Shown: positions 14,577 through 23,401 of the stretch, one piece after another
Layout: every line of letters starts with the position of its first letter
Position numbering within the stretch: the first letter of the stretch is position 1
Source of the DNA: Gallionellaceae bacterium
GTDB lineage: Bacteria; Pseudomonadota; Gammaproteobacteria; Burkholderiales; Gallionellaceae
Assembly (NCBI GenBank): GCA_021731185.1
Contig: JAKFXW010000148.1
Location: 1 to 26,484 of the forward strand
DNA: 26,484 nucleotides
Direction of reading: 5' to 3'
Position numbers and translations under genes: made by a program
The notes under the pieces: model-generated
What the model was told of the DNA's origin: nothing
The model's database searches: none
Seen by the model: the letters and a program-made list of their open reading frames with translations, nothing else

Positions 14577-15053
14577 ATGTTATCCGAACAAATTCAGGCC
14601 AAAATCAATCGCGAATTAAAAAAATATCCTGCTAATCAAAAGCAATCTGCTGTGATGGCAGCGTTGCGATTTGTGCAGGACGAAAAAGGTTGGATTAGCA
14701 ATGATGATATGGCTGACGTGGCGGTCTATTTGTCCATGCCGCAGATGTCGGTCTATGAGGTAGCTACTTTTTATAATATGTACAATCTCAAACCGATGGG
14801 TCGCCACACCCTGACGGTATGCACAAATCTCTCCTGCCAATTAGTGGGTTCGGATGACATCATGCATCACATAAAAAACAAGTTGGGTATCGAATCAGGC
14901 GAAGTAACTGCCGATGGTAAATTTGGCCTGCGTGCAGGGGAGTGTCAAAACGTGTGTGATGAAGCGCCAGTGCTGATGGTGAATAATAAGAAAACTTGCG
15001 GGCGATTGACTCCCGCGAAACTCGATCAATTACTGCTGGAGCTGAACAAGTAA
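14577..15053 (+). CDS. nuoE: NADH-quinone oxidoreductase subunit E (24 kDa, N1a cluster)
   Basis: The thioredoxin-like subunit binds the [2Fe-2S] cluster N1a. The 158-residue protein has ligands C82 and C87 (VCTNLSCQL), C123 and C127 (GECQNVCDEAP). The N-terminal helical domain contains YEVATFYNMYNL. There are no bases between the nuoD stop and this ATG, and its own stop overlaps the nuoF start by one base (TAATG). Confidence 0.97.
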   Translation: MLSEQIQAKINRELKKYPANQKQSAVMAALRFVQDEKGWISNDDMADVAVYLSMPQMSVYEVATFYNMYNLKPMGRHTLTVCTNLSCQLVGSDDIMHHIKNKLGIESGEVTADGKFGLRAGECQNVCDEAPVLMVNNKKTCGRLTPAKLDQLLLELNK

Positions 15054-16318
15054 TGGGCGCGCCTATCCTTCTCAATACCATGCAATTTGAAAAGCCGTGG
15101 ACGCTGGCGAATTATTTAAGTGTGGGCGGTTATCAGGCTTTGCGAAAAATCCTGGCCGAAAAAATGACCCCGGATGCCATCATCGCAGAGGTGAAAGCCT
15201 CTGGCTTGCGTGGTCGTGGCGGCGCAGGATTTCCGACTGGCTTGAAATGGAGCTTCATGCCACGTAATTATCAGGGTGATAAATATCTGGTTTGCAATTC
15301 GGATGAGGGCGAACCCGGCACGTTTAAGGATCGCGATATTCTGAGCTTCAACCCGCATATTTTGATTGAAGGCATGGCTATAGCGGCGTACACCATGGGC
15401 GTGAAGGTGGGTTATAACTATGTGCATGGCGAGATTTTTGAATCTTATGAGCGCATGGAAGCAGCCTGTGATGAAGCGCGTGCGGCGGGCTATTTAGGTG
15501 ACAAGATATTAGGCAGCGACTTCAATTTTGATTTACATAACCACTTGGGCTATGGCGCGTATATTTGTGGTGAAGAGACAGCGTTGCTCGAATCACTGGA
15601 AGGTAAAAAAGGTCAGCCGCGCTTTAAGCCGCCGTTCCCCGCCAGCTTTGGCTTGTATGGCAAGCCCACCACGATCAACAATACTGAAACCTTCGCCAGC
15701 ATTCCTTACATCATCAATAACGGCGGGCAGAAATTTTTAGAGTTGGGCAAGCCTAACAATGGCGGCATCAAACTGTTTTCCATTTCCGGTCATGTCAATA
15801 ATCCAGGTAATTTTGAAGTGCCGCTCGGCACGCCATTCAAAAAACTCCTGGAAATGGCGGGCGGAATGCGCGGTGGGCGCAAGTTGAAAGCCTGCATTCC
15901 AGGCGGCTCTTCCATGCCCGTACTAACTGGCGAGATCATGATGGATCTGGACATGGATTATGACTCGGTTGTCAAAGCCGGATCGATGTTGGGTACAGGC
16001 GCGATCATTGTGATGGACGATACCACTTGCATGGTGCGCGCATTGGAGCGCTTGTCTTATTTTTATTTTGAAGAATCGTGCGGGCAATGCACGCCGTGCC
16101 GCGAGGGTACGGGCTGGCTGTATCGCATCGTGCATCGAATTGAAACGGGGCAGGGACGACCAGAAGATTTGGATTTATTGCTGGATTTATGCGAGAACAT
16201 TGCGGGTCGCACCATTTGTGCGTTAGGTGATGCAGCGGCTTGGCCAGTACAGGGATTTCTCAAACATTTCCGCAGCGAATTCGAGCACCACATTGAGCAT
16301 AAACGTTGCCTAGTTTAG
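15053..16318 (+). CDS. nuoF: NADH-quinone oxidoreductase subunit F (51 kDa, NADH/FMN/N3)
   Basis: Binds NADH and FMN and passes electrons to cluster N3. The 421-residue protein starts at the ATG in TAATG (MGAPILLNTM). The FMN-binding glycine loop GLRGRGGAGFPTGLKW is at 51-66, with the NADH-site region SDEGEPGTFKDR at 83-94. The N3 ligands are C343, C346, C349 (ESCGQCTPCREG) and C389 (RTICALGDAAAWP). Upstream in-frame alternative starts such as 14996 lie inside nuoE and are rejected. Confidence 0.97.
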   Translation: MGAPILLNTMQFEKPWTLANYLSVGGYQALRKILAEKMTPDAIIAEVKASGLRGRGGAGFPTGLKWSFMPRNYQGDKYLVCNSDEGEPGTFKDRDILSFNPHILIEGMAIAAYTMGVKVGYNYVHGEIFESYERMEAACDEARAAGYLGDKILGSDFNFDLHNHLGYGAYICGEETALLESLEGKKGQPRFKPPFPASFGLYGKPTTINNTETFASIPYIINNGGQKFLELGKPNNGGIKLFSISGHVNNPGNFEVPLGTPFKKLLEMAGGMRGGRKLKACIPGGSSMPVLTGEIMMDLDMDYDSVVKAGSMLGTGAIIVMDDTTCMVRALERLSYFYFEESCGQCTPCREGTGWLYRIVHRIETGQGRPEDLDLLLDLCENIAGRTICALGDAAAWPVQGFLKHFRSEFEHHIEHKRCLV

Positions 16319-16348
16319 CGATGGAAAATCAGGCCTAAAAGGTGAGTA

Positions 16349-18727
16349 ATGATAAATCTTGAAATTGACGGCAAAAATATTGCGGTAGAAAGCGGCACTT
16401 CGGTAATCGAAGCAGCCAACCGTCTGGGCATTTATGTCCCGCATTTTTGTTATCACAAAAAACTATCCATCGCGGCTAACTGCCGCATGTGTCTGGTGCA
16501 AGTTGAGAAAGCACCCAAGCCTTTACCTGCCTGTGCCACGCCCGTTGCTGAAGGGATGAAAGTTCAGACCGCATCGGCGCAGGCCGTGAAAGCGCAAAAA
16601 GGCGTGATGGAATTTTTGTTGATTAATCATCCGCTCGATTGTCCGATATGCGATCAAGGCGGCGAGTGTGAGTTGCAGGATTTGGCTGTGGGCTATGGCG
16701 GCAGCGCATCGCGCTATCAGGAAGAAAAGCGCGTGGTCATGGCCAAAGACATTGGCCCCTTGGTGGCGGCTGAAGAAATGAGTCGCTGCATCAACTGCAC
16801 GCGCTGCGTGCGATTCGGTATTGAAATTGGCGGCGAGATGGAATTAGGGCAGGCATTCCGTGGCGAACATGCCGAGATTATGAGCTTTCTATCGGGCACG
16901 GTGGATTCGGAATTATCCGGCAATATGATAGACCTTTGCCCAGTGGGCGCATTGACCAGCAAACCTTTCCGCTACAGCGCCAGAACATGGGAATTATCAC
17001 GGCGCAAGTCGGTGAGTCCGCATGATGGTTTGGGTTCCAATCTCACCATACAGGTAAAAAATAATCGCGTGATGCGCGTCTTGCCGAGCGAGAACGAGGC
17101 GATCAATGAATGCTGGTTGTCAGATAAAGATCGCTTCAGCTACGAAGGGCTGAACTCTACAGATCGTTTAACCAAGCCTATGCTCAAGCAGGATGGGCAG
17201 TGGATAGAAGTGGAATGGCAAACTGTATTGGAATATGTAGCCAATGGTCTGCGTCAGGTAAAAGAGTCATCCAGTGCGGAGCACATCGCCGCGCTTGCTA
17301 CACCTCACTCCACTTTGGAAGAATTGTATCTATTACAGAAATTGGTGCGTGGTCTGGGCAGCAATAATGTGGATTTTCGTTTGCGCCAATCCGATTTCAG
17401 TGCGGATGGCAAGCAGGCAGGTGTGCCATGGTTGGGAATGGCGGTTGCGGATATTAATAAATGCGATCGCTTTTTATTAGTCGGCAGCTTCCTGCGTAAA
17501 GATCAACCCCTGCTGGCTGCGCGTGTGCGACACGCTATCAGGAAGGGCGCGCAATTGAATGTGTTACATGCCGCTGACGATGATTTGCTGATGGCCGTAA
17601 CCAACAAAGCCATTGTTGCGCCAACTGATATGGTGACGGTACTGACCCAGATATTGCAGGCTCTGACATTGTCCCCTCGTGGGGCGCAGATCAAACAAGC
17701 CAATCCAGCCGCCGCGCCTGCGAGTCCAGCAGCTAAAATTGCAGCGAGTTTAGCCAGTGGCGAACGTGTCGCAATCCTATTGGGAAATTTTGCACAGCAA
17801 CATCCACAGGCTGTGCAACTGCATTCCTTAGCGCAACAAATCGCCGCATTGTGCGGCGGCAAGTTTGGGTTTTTGGGCGAAGCTGCCAATAGTGTAGGCG
17901 GCTATTTAGCCCAAGCCGTTCCGCATTTATCAGCGAATAAAACCCCTGTAGCCAAACCCGGTATGAATGCTGCAACGATGTTGGCATCACCCCGCAAAGC
18001 TTATATTTTGCTAAATGTAGAAGCTGACCTGGATACGCACAATCCGCAGCAAGCTATGGCAGCCATGCGCGCCGCAGATATGGTAGTTGCCCTCAGTGCA
18101 TACAAACACAATGCGCTGGATTATGCCGATGTGCTATTGCCTATCGCGCCGTTTACAGAAACTTCCGGCACTTTTATCAGCACCGAAGGACGCGTGCAAA
18201 GTTTTAAAGGGGTCGTGCAGCCATTGGGTGAGGCGCGGCCGGCTTGGAAAATATTGCGCGTATTGGGTAATCTTCTGGATATACCTGGATTCGATCAGGA
18301 TAGCAGCGAAGCCGTGCGTGATGAGGCGTTGGCAGGAGTAGACATTGCGAGCAGGCTGAACAATGCTGGGTTAAGCATTACGCTCCCAACATCAGCTATC
18401 TCACAAGGGGACAATGTCCAAACTGGTTTACAGCGTGTCAGCGATGTACCGATTTATGCTGCCGACGCGGTTGTACGCCGCTCTACGCCGCTACAAGCTA
18501 CGGCAGATGCTGCTGAACCGGTGGTGATGATGCATGGCGAAGAATTTTCCAAGCTGGGTGTGAAGACCGGTGATCAAGTTAAGATCAGTCAAGGTCAAGG
18601 CAGCATCCGACTCACTGCACGCGCAGATAATAAATTGCCGAAGGGTGTGGTGCGGCTGGCTGCAGGGCATGCGGCAACGGCGAAATTGGGTGCGATGTTT
18701 GGAACGGTGACGGTGGAGCGCGCATGA
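16349..18727 (+). CDS. nuoG: NADH-quinone oxidoreductase subunit G (75 kDa)
   Basis: The electron-wire subunit has 792 residues. N1b ligands are C34, C45, C48 and C62. N5 has the His-Cys set H94, C98, C101 and C107 (HPLDCPICDQGGEC). N4 has C147, C150, C153 and C197. The start of the molybdopterin-oxidoreductase-like domain (after residue 205) lacks the CxxC motif that ligates N7 in E. coli and Thermus, so the N7 cluster is absent, as in mitochondria-like complexes. Two dispersed-repeat copies lie in the C-terminal domain, giving TLSPRG (440-445), followed by an Ala/Pro-rich linker, and SQGDNV (685-690). The stop overlaps the nuoH start as ATGA. Confidence 0.96.
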   Translation: MINLEIDGKNIAVESGTSVIEAANRLGIYVPHFCYHKKLSIAANCRMCLVQVEKAPKPLPACATPVAEGMKVQTASAQAVKAQKGVMEFLLINHPLDCPICDQGGECELQDLAVGYGGSASRYQEEKRVVMAKDIGPLVAAEEMSRCINCTRCVRFGIEIGGEMELGQAFRGEHAEIMSFLSGTVDSELSGNMIDLCPVGALTSKPFRYSARTWELSRRKSVSPHDGLGSNLTIQVKNNRVMRVLPSENEAINECWLSDKDRFSYEGLNSTDRLTKPMLKQDGQWIEVEWQTVLEYVANGLRQVKESSSAEHIAALATPHSTLEELYLLQKLVRGLGSNNVDFRLRQSDFSADGKQAGVPWLGMAVADINKCDRFLLVGSFLRKDQPLLAARVRHAIRKGAQLNVLHAADDDLLMAVTNKAIVAPTDMVTVLTQILQALTLSPRGAQIKQANPAAAPASPAAKIAASLASGERVAILLGNFAQQHPQAVQLHSLAQQIAALCGGKFGFLGEAANSVGGYLAQAVPHLSANKTPVAKPGMNAATMLASPRKAYILLNVEADLDTHNPQQAMAAMRAADMVVALSAYKHNALDYADVLLPIAPFTETSGTFISTEGRVQSFKGVVQPLGEARPAWKILRVLGNLLDIPGFDQDSSEAVRDEALAGVDIASRLNNAGLSITLPTSAISQGDNVQTGLQRVSDVPIYAADAVVRRSTPLQATADAAEPVVMMHGEEFSKLGVKTGDQVKISQGQGSIRLTARADNKLPKGVVRLAAGHAATAKLGAMFGTVTVERA
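17666..17684 (+). repeat. Dispersed 19-bp repeat, copy 5 (nuoG, sense orientation)
   Basis: ACATTGTCCCCTCGTGGGG, one mismatch from copies 2 and 4 (T to C in the loop). In the nuoG frame it reads TLSPRG at residue 440 and is followed by a low-complexity Ala/Pro stretch (about 450-463). Confidence 0.85.
18400..18417 (-). repeat. Dispersed 19-bp repeat, copy 6 (nuoG, antisense orientation)
   Basis: The minus strand reads ACATTGTCCCCTTGTGAG, one mismatch from copy 1. In nuoG it encodes SQGDNV near residues 685-690. This is the same peptide core as in phhB and the DUF58 gene, 734 bases from the oppositely oriented copy 5. Confidence 0.85.
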
Positions 18728-19791
18728 CAGAGCTGCTACAAACAGTGCATGAATTAGGCAACGGCTATTTGGGCGTGCTGTGGCTGCCAATTTGGACGCT
18801 GGTGAAAATCCTCGTCATCGTATTGCCCATATTTGGCAGTGTCGCCTATATTACTTTGGCAGAGCGCAAAGTTATCGGTTATGTGCAGGCGCGTATCGGC
18901 CCTAATCGCGTTGGCTATTTTGGTTTGTTGCAACCCTTGGCAGACGGTATCAAATTGCTGCTCAAGGAAATTATTATTCCAACAGGCGCCAATAAATTTC
19001 TATTTATTGCCGCCCCGGTTTTAGCTTTAGTGCCAGCTTTGGTGGCGTGGGCGGTGGTACCGATTTTTGACGGAATCGTTTTGGCCGATGTGAACGCGGC
19101 CTTGTTGTATATTTTGGCCATGACTTCGCTGGGCGTTTACGGCGTGATTATTGCGGGCTGGGCATCCAATTCCAAATATGCATTTTTGGGATCGTTACGC
19201 TCGGCCGCGCAAATTGTGTCATATGAAATCCCCATGGGATTCGCGCTGGTGTGTGTGCTGATGGTTTCCGGCAGCATGAATCTGGGCGACATTGTGCATG
19301 GACAACAAAGCGAAATGGGCATGCTGGGTTGGTATTTCATTCCGCTGTTCCCGATGTTGATTGTTTATTTTATTGCGGGCGTAGCTGAAACCAACCGTTC
19401 TCCTTTTGATACAGTTGAAGGTGAATCTGAAATTGTTGCGGGTTTCCACGTCGAATATGCAGGCATGGGATTCGGACTATTCATGTTGGCCGAATACGCC
19501 AATATGATCTTGATTGCAGCACTCACCGCGCTGCTGTTTCTGGGCGGCTGGCTCAATCCATTTCATGGCTTGCCACTGTTAGGTGAATTGACCGATCACA
19601 TCCCCGGCATTTTTTGGATGCTCGGCAAAATGTCTTTTATACTTTTTCTTTTTCTGTGGTTTCGCGCGACTTTCCCGCGTTATCGTTATGACCAATTGAT
19701 GCGCCTGGGTTGGAAAATATTGATTCCGATTACGCTCGTTTGGTTGGTGGTGATAGGCGTGTGGATGCAAACACCCTATTGGTTGTGGTGA
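18724..19791 (+). CDS. nuoH: NADH-quinone oxidoreductase subunit H
   Basis: The membrane subunit forms the quinone chamber with B and D. The 355-residue protein has about eight membrane helices. Conserved segments include AERKVIGYVQARIGPNRVG, the E/D-rich loop AETNRSPFDTVEGESEIVAG and FHVEYAGMGFGLF, which line the quinone entry and proton path. The start overlaps the nuoG stop (ATGA). Confidence 0.98.
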   Translation: MTELLQTVHELGNGYLGVLWLPIWTLVKILVIVLPIFGSVAYITLAERKVIGYVQARIGPNRVGYFGLLQPLADGIKLLLKEIIIPTGANKFLFIAAPVLALVPALVAWAVVPIFDGIVLADVNAALLYILAMTSLGVYGVIIAGWASNSKYAFLGSLRSAAQIVSYEIPMGFALVCVLMVSGSMNLGDIVHGQQSEMGMLGWYFIPLFPMLIVYFIAGVAETNRSPFDTVEGESEIVAGFHVEYAGMGFGLFMLAEYANMILIAALTALLFLGGWLNPFHGLPLLGELTDHIPGIFWMLGKMSFILFLFLWFRATFPRYRYDQLMRLGWKILIPITLVWLVVIGVWMQTPYWLW

Positions 19792-19798
19792 GGGAATA

Positions 19799-20287
19799 AT
19801 GGAAAAAATGATAGGTTTTTTTAAATCTTTTTTGCTGATTGAGTTACTCAAAGGCATGGCCTTGACCGGGCGCTATTTGTTCTCGCGCAAAATTACGGTG
19901 CAATTCCCCGAGGAAAAAACACCGCAGGGCTATCGCTTTCGTGGCTTACATGCCTTGCGTCGTTATGAAAATGGTGAAGAACGCTGCATCGGTTGCAAGT
20001 TGTGCGAGGCGGTCTGCCCCGCGTTAGCCATCGCGATTGAATCAGAGGAGCGTCTTGACGGTACACGGCGCACGACACGGTATGACATCGACATGACTTT
20101 GTGCATTTTCTGCGGCTTATGCGAAGAGTCCTGCCCGGTTGATGCGATTGTAGAAACACGTGTTTTTGAATACCACGGTGAGAAACGTGGCGATTTGTAT
20201 TACACCAAACCTATGTTGCTGGCAATGGGCGATAAACATGAAAAGCAGATTGCCCGCGACAAAGCGGCAGATGCGAAGTACAGGTAA
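19799..20287 (+). CDS. nuoI: NADH-quinone oxidoreductase subunit I (N6a/N6b ferredoxin subunit)
   Basis: The 162-residue 8Fe ferredoxin-type subunit connects N5 to N2. Two CxxCxxCxxxCP motifs are present: C63, C66, C69 with C73, and C102, C105, C108 with C112. An amphipathic N-terminal helix (MIGFFKSFLLIELLKGM) anchors it to the membrane arm. It begins 7 bases after nuoH behind AGGG. Confidence 0.98.
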   Translation: MEKMIGFFKSFLLIELLKGMALTGRYLFSRKITVQFPEEKTPQGYRFRGLHALRRYENGEERCIGCKLCEAVCPALAIAIESEERLDGTRRTTRYDIDMTLCIFCGLCEESCPVDAIVETRVFEYHGEKRGDLYYTKPMLLAMGDKHEKQIARDKAADAKYR

Positions 20288-20299
20288 GCACTTTAGGGC

Positions 20300-20947
20300 A
20301 TGAGTATGAGTTTCGATACATTGGTTTTTTATATGTTTGCAGCTATGGCGGTATTGTCTGCAATATCGGTCATCACGGTGCGCAGTCCGGTGCATGCCGC
20401 ACTGTTTCTAGTGTTGGCATTTGTCAGCTCAGCAGGTATCTGGCTGTTGCTGGAAGCAGAATTTTTAGCTATCACTCTGGTGTTGGTTTATGTCGGTGCG
20501 GTTATGGTGTTATTTTTGTTTGTGGTGATGATGTTGGATATCAATATCGCCAAGATGCGCGAAGGGTTTTGGCGCTGGTTTCCATTCGGTGTGACCTTGG
20601 CCATAGTAATGGTCATACAAATGGTCGTGGTGGTGGGTAATCGTTCAGCGATGGAAACGGGCGTGGCGATCACCAAGCATGCGGCCAATCATAGCAATAC
20701 TAAAGAATTGGGACGTGTAATCTACACCGATTATGTGTATCCGTTTGAGTTGGCGGCGATTGTACTTCTGGTGGCCATCATCGCGGCGATTGCGCTGACC
20801 CTGCGGCATCGCAAGGATGCGAAATCGCAAGACGTAGCACAGCAGGTCGGGGTGAAAAAAGCAGACCGCATCCGCGTCATCCCCATGCCGTCTGGTTATC
20901 AAGAAGTATCAGGCTACAAAGATGCATCCGGGCAGAAAGAAACATAA
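20300..20947 (+). CDS. nuoJ: NADH-quinone oxidoreductase subunit J
   Basis: Membrane subunit of 215 residues with five helices. The conserved VYVGAVMVLFLFVVMMLDI is helix 3, which undergoes a pi-bulge change during turnover in structurally studied complexes. A charged C-terminal tail of about 45 residues (from RHRKDAKSQ) extends past the last helix. A second in-frame ATG follows two codons later (MSMSF), so the true start could be 20306. One hundred bases separate it from nuoK. Confidence 0.96.
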   Translation: MSMSFDTLVFYMFAAMAVLSAISVITVRSPVHAALFLVLAFVSSAGIWLLLEAEFLAITLVLVYVGAVMVLFLFVVMMLDINIAKMREGFWRWFPFGVTLAIVMVIQMVVVVGNRSAMETGVAITKHAANHSNTKELGRVIYTDYVYPFELAAIVLLVAIIAAIALTLRHRKDAKSQDVAQQVGVKKADRIRVIPMPSGYQEVSGYKDASGQKET

Positions 20948-21047
20948 AGCAGCCAGACTGCATACAAAGTGCTGAATGCTGAAAGATTTAGGTTGTACTG
21001 GCGATTGAGTTATAAGAATTTAAGAATGCATCAAAAAAGGATGAGAC

Positions 21048-21359
21048 ATGCTGAGTTTGAGTTTGGCGCATTATCTGGTTTTCGGGGCGATTTTGTTTGC
21101 GATTGGTGTAGTCGGGATATTCCTCAATCGTAAAAATATAATCGTATTGCTGATGTCCATCGAGCTGATGTTATTGGCGGTTAACACCAACTTCATCGCA
21201 TTCTCGCGCTATCTGGATGATTTGGCTGGGCAGGTATTTGTATTTTTTATATTGACAGTCGCTGCCGCAGAAGCCGCAATTGGTCTGGCGATTCTGATTG
21301 TGCTGTTCCGCAATCTGCGCACCATTAACGTGGATGATATTGGTAGCTTGAAAGGTTAA
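21048..21359 (+). CDS. nuoK: NADH-quinone oxidoreductase subunit K
   Basis: The 103-residue, three-helix membrane subunit homologous to MrpC. The two key buried glutamates of the proton path are E39 (MSIELMLLAVN) and E75 (AAAEAAIGLAI). AAAGGA precedes the ATG at a normal distance. It is followed by nuoL after 6 bases. Confidence 0.97.
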   Translation: MLSLSLAHYLVFGAILFAIGVVGIFLNRKNIIVLLMSIELMLLAVNTNFIAFSRYLDDLAGQVFVFFILTVAAAEAAIGLAILIVLFRNLRTINVDDIGSLKG

Positions 21360-21365
21360 TCGTGC

Positions 21366-23366
21366 ATGAGTAATATGCAAAATCTCTACTTGCTGGTTCC
21401 ACTTGCGCCATTGCTGGGCGCAATTCTCGCCGGGCTGCTCGGCCATGTGTTGGGTCGCGCCTGGACACATCGCATCACCATTTTTATGGTGTTTGTGTCC
21501 TTTGTCGCATCGGTGTTAATTTTTCAAGATGTCATGGCCGGAAATACATTTAATGGTACGGTTTATACTTGGCTGACCACTACCGATGCACGGCTTGAAG
21601 TCGGCTTCATGATCGATCGATTGACGGTTCTGATGATGCTGGTGGTGACCTTCGTCTCACTGATGGTACACATCTTTACCATCGGATATATGAAAGACGA
21701 TGCCGGATATCAGCGTTTTTTCAGCTACATTGCGCTGTTTACTTTTTCCATGTTGATGTTGGTCATGTCCAACAACTTTCTGCAATTGTTTTTTGCGTGG
21801 GAAGCGGTTGGGTTGGTTTCCTATTTGCTGATCGGCTTCTGGTATACGCGCCCCACCGCCATTTACGCCAACCTAAAAGCCTTTCTGGTTAATCGTGTGG
21901 GTGACTTTGGATTTCTGTTGGGCATAGGTTTAGTGTTTATGGTATTCGGCACTCTGGATTATCAAACAGTATTTAACGATGCTGCCAGCCATGCCAAGGA
22001 TATGGCACCGATTGCCGGAGTATCGTGGAATTTAATGAGTGCGATTTGCATACTCTTGTTCATCGGCGCAATGGGTAAATCAGCACAGTTTCCCTTGCAT
22101 GTGTGGTTGCCGGATTCCATGGAAGGCCCCACGCCAATCTCTGCATTAATCCACGCAGCTACTATGGTAACGGCAGGTATTTTCATGGTAGCACGCATGT
22201 CGCCGATGTTTGAGTTATCAGAAACAGCACTTTCATTTGTGATGGTTATCGGCGCAATTACCGCGCTGTTCATGGGGTTTTTGGGAATCATTCAAACAGA
22301 CATCAAGCGCGTGATTGCCTATTCCACCCTGTCACAACTCGGCTACATGACCGTAGCACTGGGCGCTTCCGCTTACTCGGTGGCGATTTTCCACTTGATG
22401 ACCCATGCCTTCTTCAAAGCGCTGCTGTTCCTTGCGGCTGGTTCAGTAATTATCGCCATGCATCATGTGCAGGACATACGCCAGATGGGCGGCTTGCGTA
22501 AATACATGCCGATTACCTGGATCACATTTTTGATCGGCTCGCTTGCTTTGATCGGTACGCCATTTTTATCAGGCTTCTATTCCAAGGAAAGCATCATTGA
22601 AGCGGTTTATTTATCGCAGCTACCCGGTGCCAGCTTCGCTTACTTTGCGGTGGTGGCGGGCGTTTTTGTAACTGCTTTTTATTCATTCCGTTTGTATTTT
22701 TTGGTATTTCATGGTGCAGAACGGTTTGGCAAAAAACACTCGCAGCACGACCATCATCAGGGATTGGCTCCTGGAGAAAAACCGCATGAAACATCGTGGG
22801 TGGTGACGCTCCCATTGATCTTGCTGGCGATCCCTTCTGTAGGAATAGGCGCACTGGCTTTCGATCAGTTATTACATTTAGGATATTTTGGCGATTCTAT
22901 TTATGTCGCTGAGGTGCATCAGCTACAGGTGCTGGCCAAAACTTTACAGCATGAAATTATCGAGCATCCCATGAGCATGGCCTTGCACGCATTCGGTACG
23001 TTACCCTTTTGGCTGGCTGTGGCAGGCGTGTTGACTGCCTGGCTTTTTTATATGAAGCGTCCAGATATCCCGGAAATGCTCAAGCACCGCTTCGACTTTC
23101 TGTATACCGTGCTGGACAATAAATACTATTTTGATCGCTTTAATGACTGGTTTTTTGCTGGCGGTACACGCGGGCTCAGCAGCTTTTTGTGGAAATTTGG
23201 CGATATAAAACTGATAGACGGCGTCATGGTGAATGGCACAGCACGTTTGGTTGGTGCGTTCTCAGGAGTGATGCGTAACATACAGACGGGATATATTTAC
23301 CATTACGCATTTTTTATGATTATCGGGGTATTCGTACTGCTGACCATACGGCATTGGTTTGAATGA
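21366..23366 (+). CDS. nuoL: NADH-quinone oxidoreductase subunit L
   Basis: The distal antiporter-like proton pump has 666 residues and about 16 membrane helices, including the C-terminal lateral helix region. Key motifs are FFAWEAVGLVSYLLIGFWY (conserved glutamate), FPLHVWLPDSMEGPTPISAL and HAATMVTAGIF (lysine/histidine channel region). A cytoplasmic or periplasmic loop rich in His (KKHSQHDHHQG) lies between helices at about residues 459-469. It is in the standard position between nuoK and nuoM. Confidence 0.98.
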   Translation: MSNMQNLYLLVPLAPLLGAILAGLLGHVLGRAWTHRITIFMVFVSFVASVLIFQDVMAGNTFNGTVYTWLTTTDARLEVGFMIDRLTVLMMLVVTFVSLMVHIFTIGYMKDDAGYQRFFSYIALFTFSMLMLVMSNNFLQLFFAWEAVGLVSYLLIGFWYTRPTAIYANLKAFLVNRVGDFGFLLGIGLVFMVFGTLDYQTVFNDAASHAKDMAPIAGVSWNLMSAICILLFIGAMGKSAQFPLHVWLPDSMEGPTPISALIHAATMVTAGIFMVARMSPMFELSETALSFVMVIGAITALFMGFLGIIQTDIKRVIAYSTLSQLGYMTVALGASAYSVAIFHLMTHAFFKALLFLAAGSVIIAMHHVQDIRQMGGLRKYMPITWITFLIGSLALIGTPFLSGFYSKESIIEAVYLSQLPGASFAYFAVVAGVFVTAFYSFRLYFLVFHGAERFGKKHSQHDHHQGLAPGEKPHETSWVVTLPLILLAIPSVGIGALAFDQLLHLGYFGDSIYVAEVHQLQVLAKTLQHEIIEHPMSMALHAFGTLPFWLAVAGVLTAWLFYMKRPDIPEMLKHRFDFLYTVLDNKYYFDRFNDWFFAGGTRGLSSFLWKFGDIKLIDGVMVNGTARLVGAFSGVMRNIQTGYIYHYAFFMIIGVFVLLTIRHWFE

Positions 23367-23401
23367 AGCAGGTCAAAATATTTTGATCACAATATATTTG
23401 G

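Noticed and set aside
564..18417. The 19-bp repeats as a CRISPR array
   Set aside because: The copies are kilobases apart, lie inside genes and occur in both orientations, with no regular spacers or cas genes.
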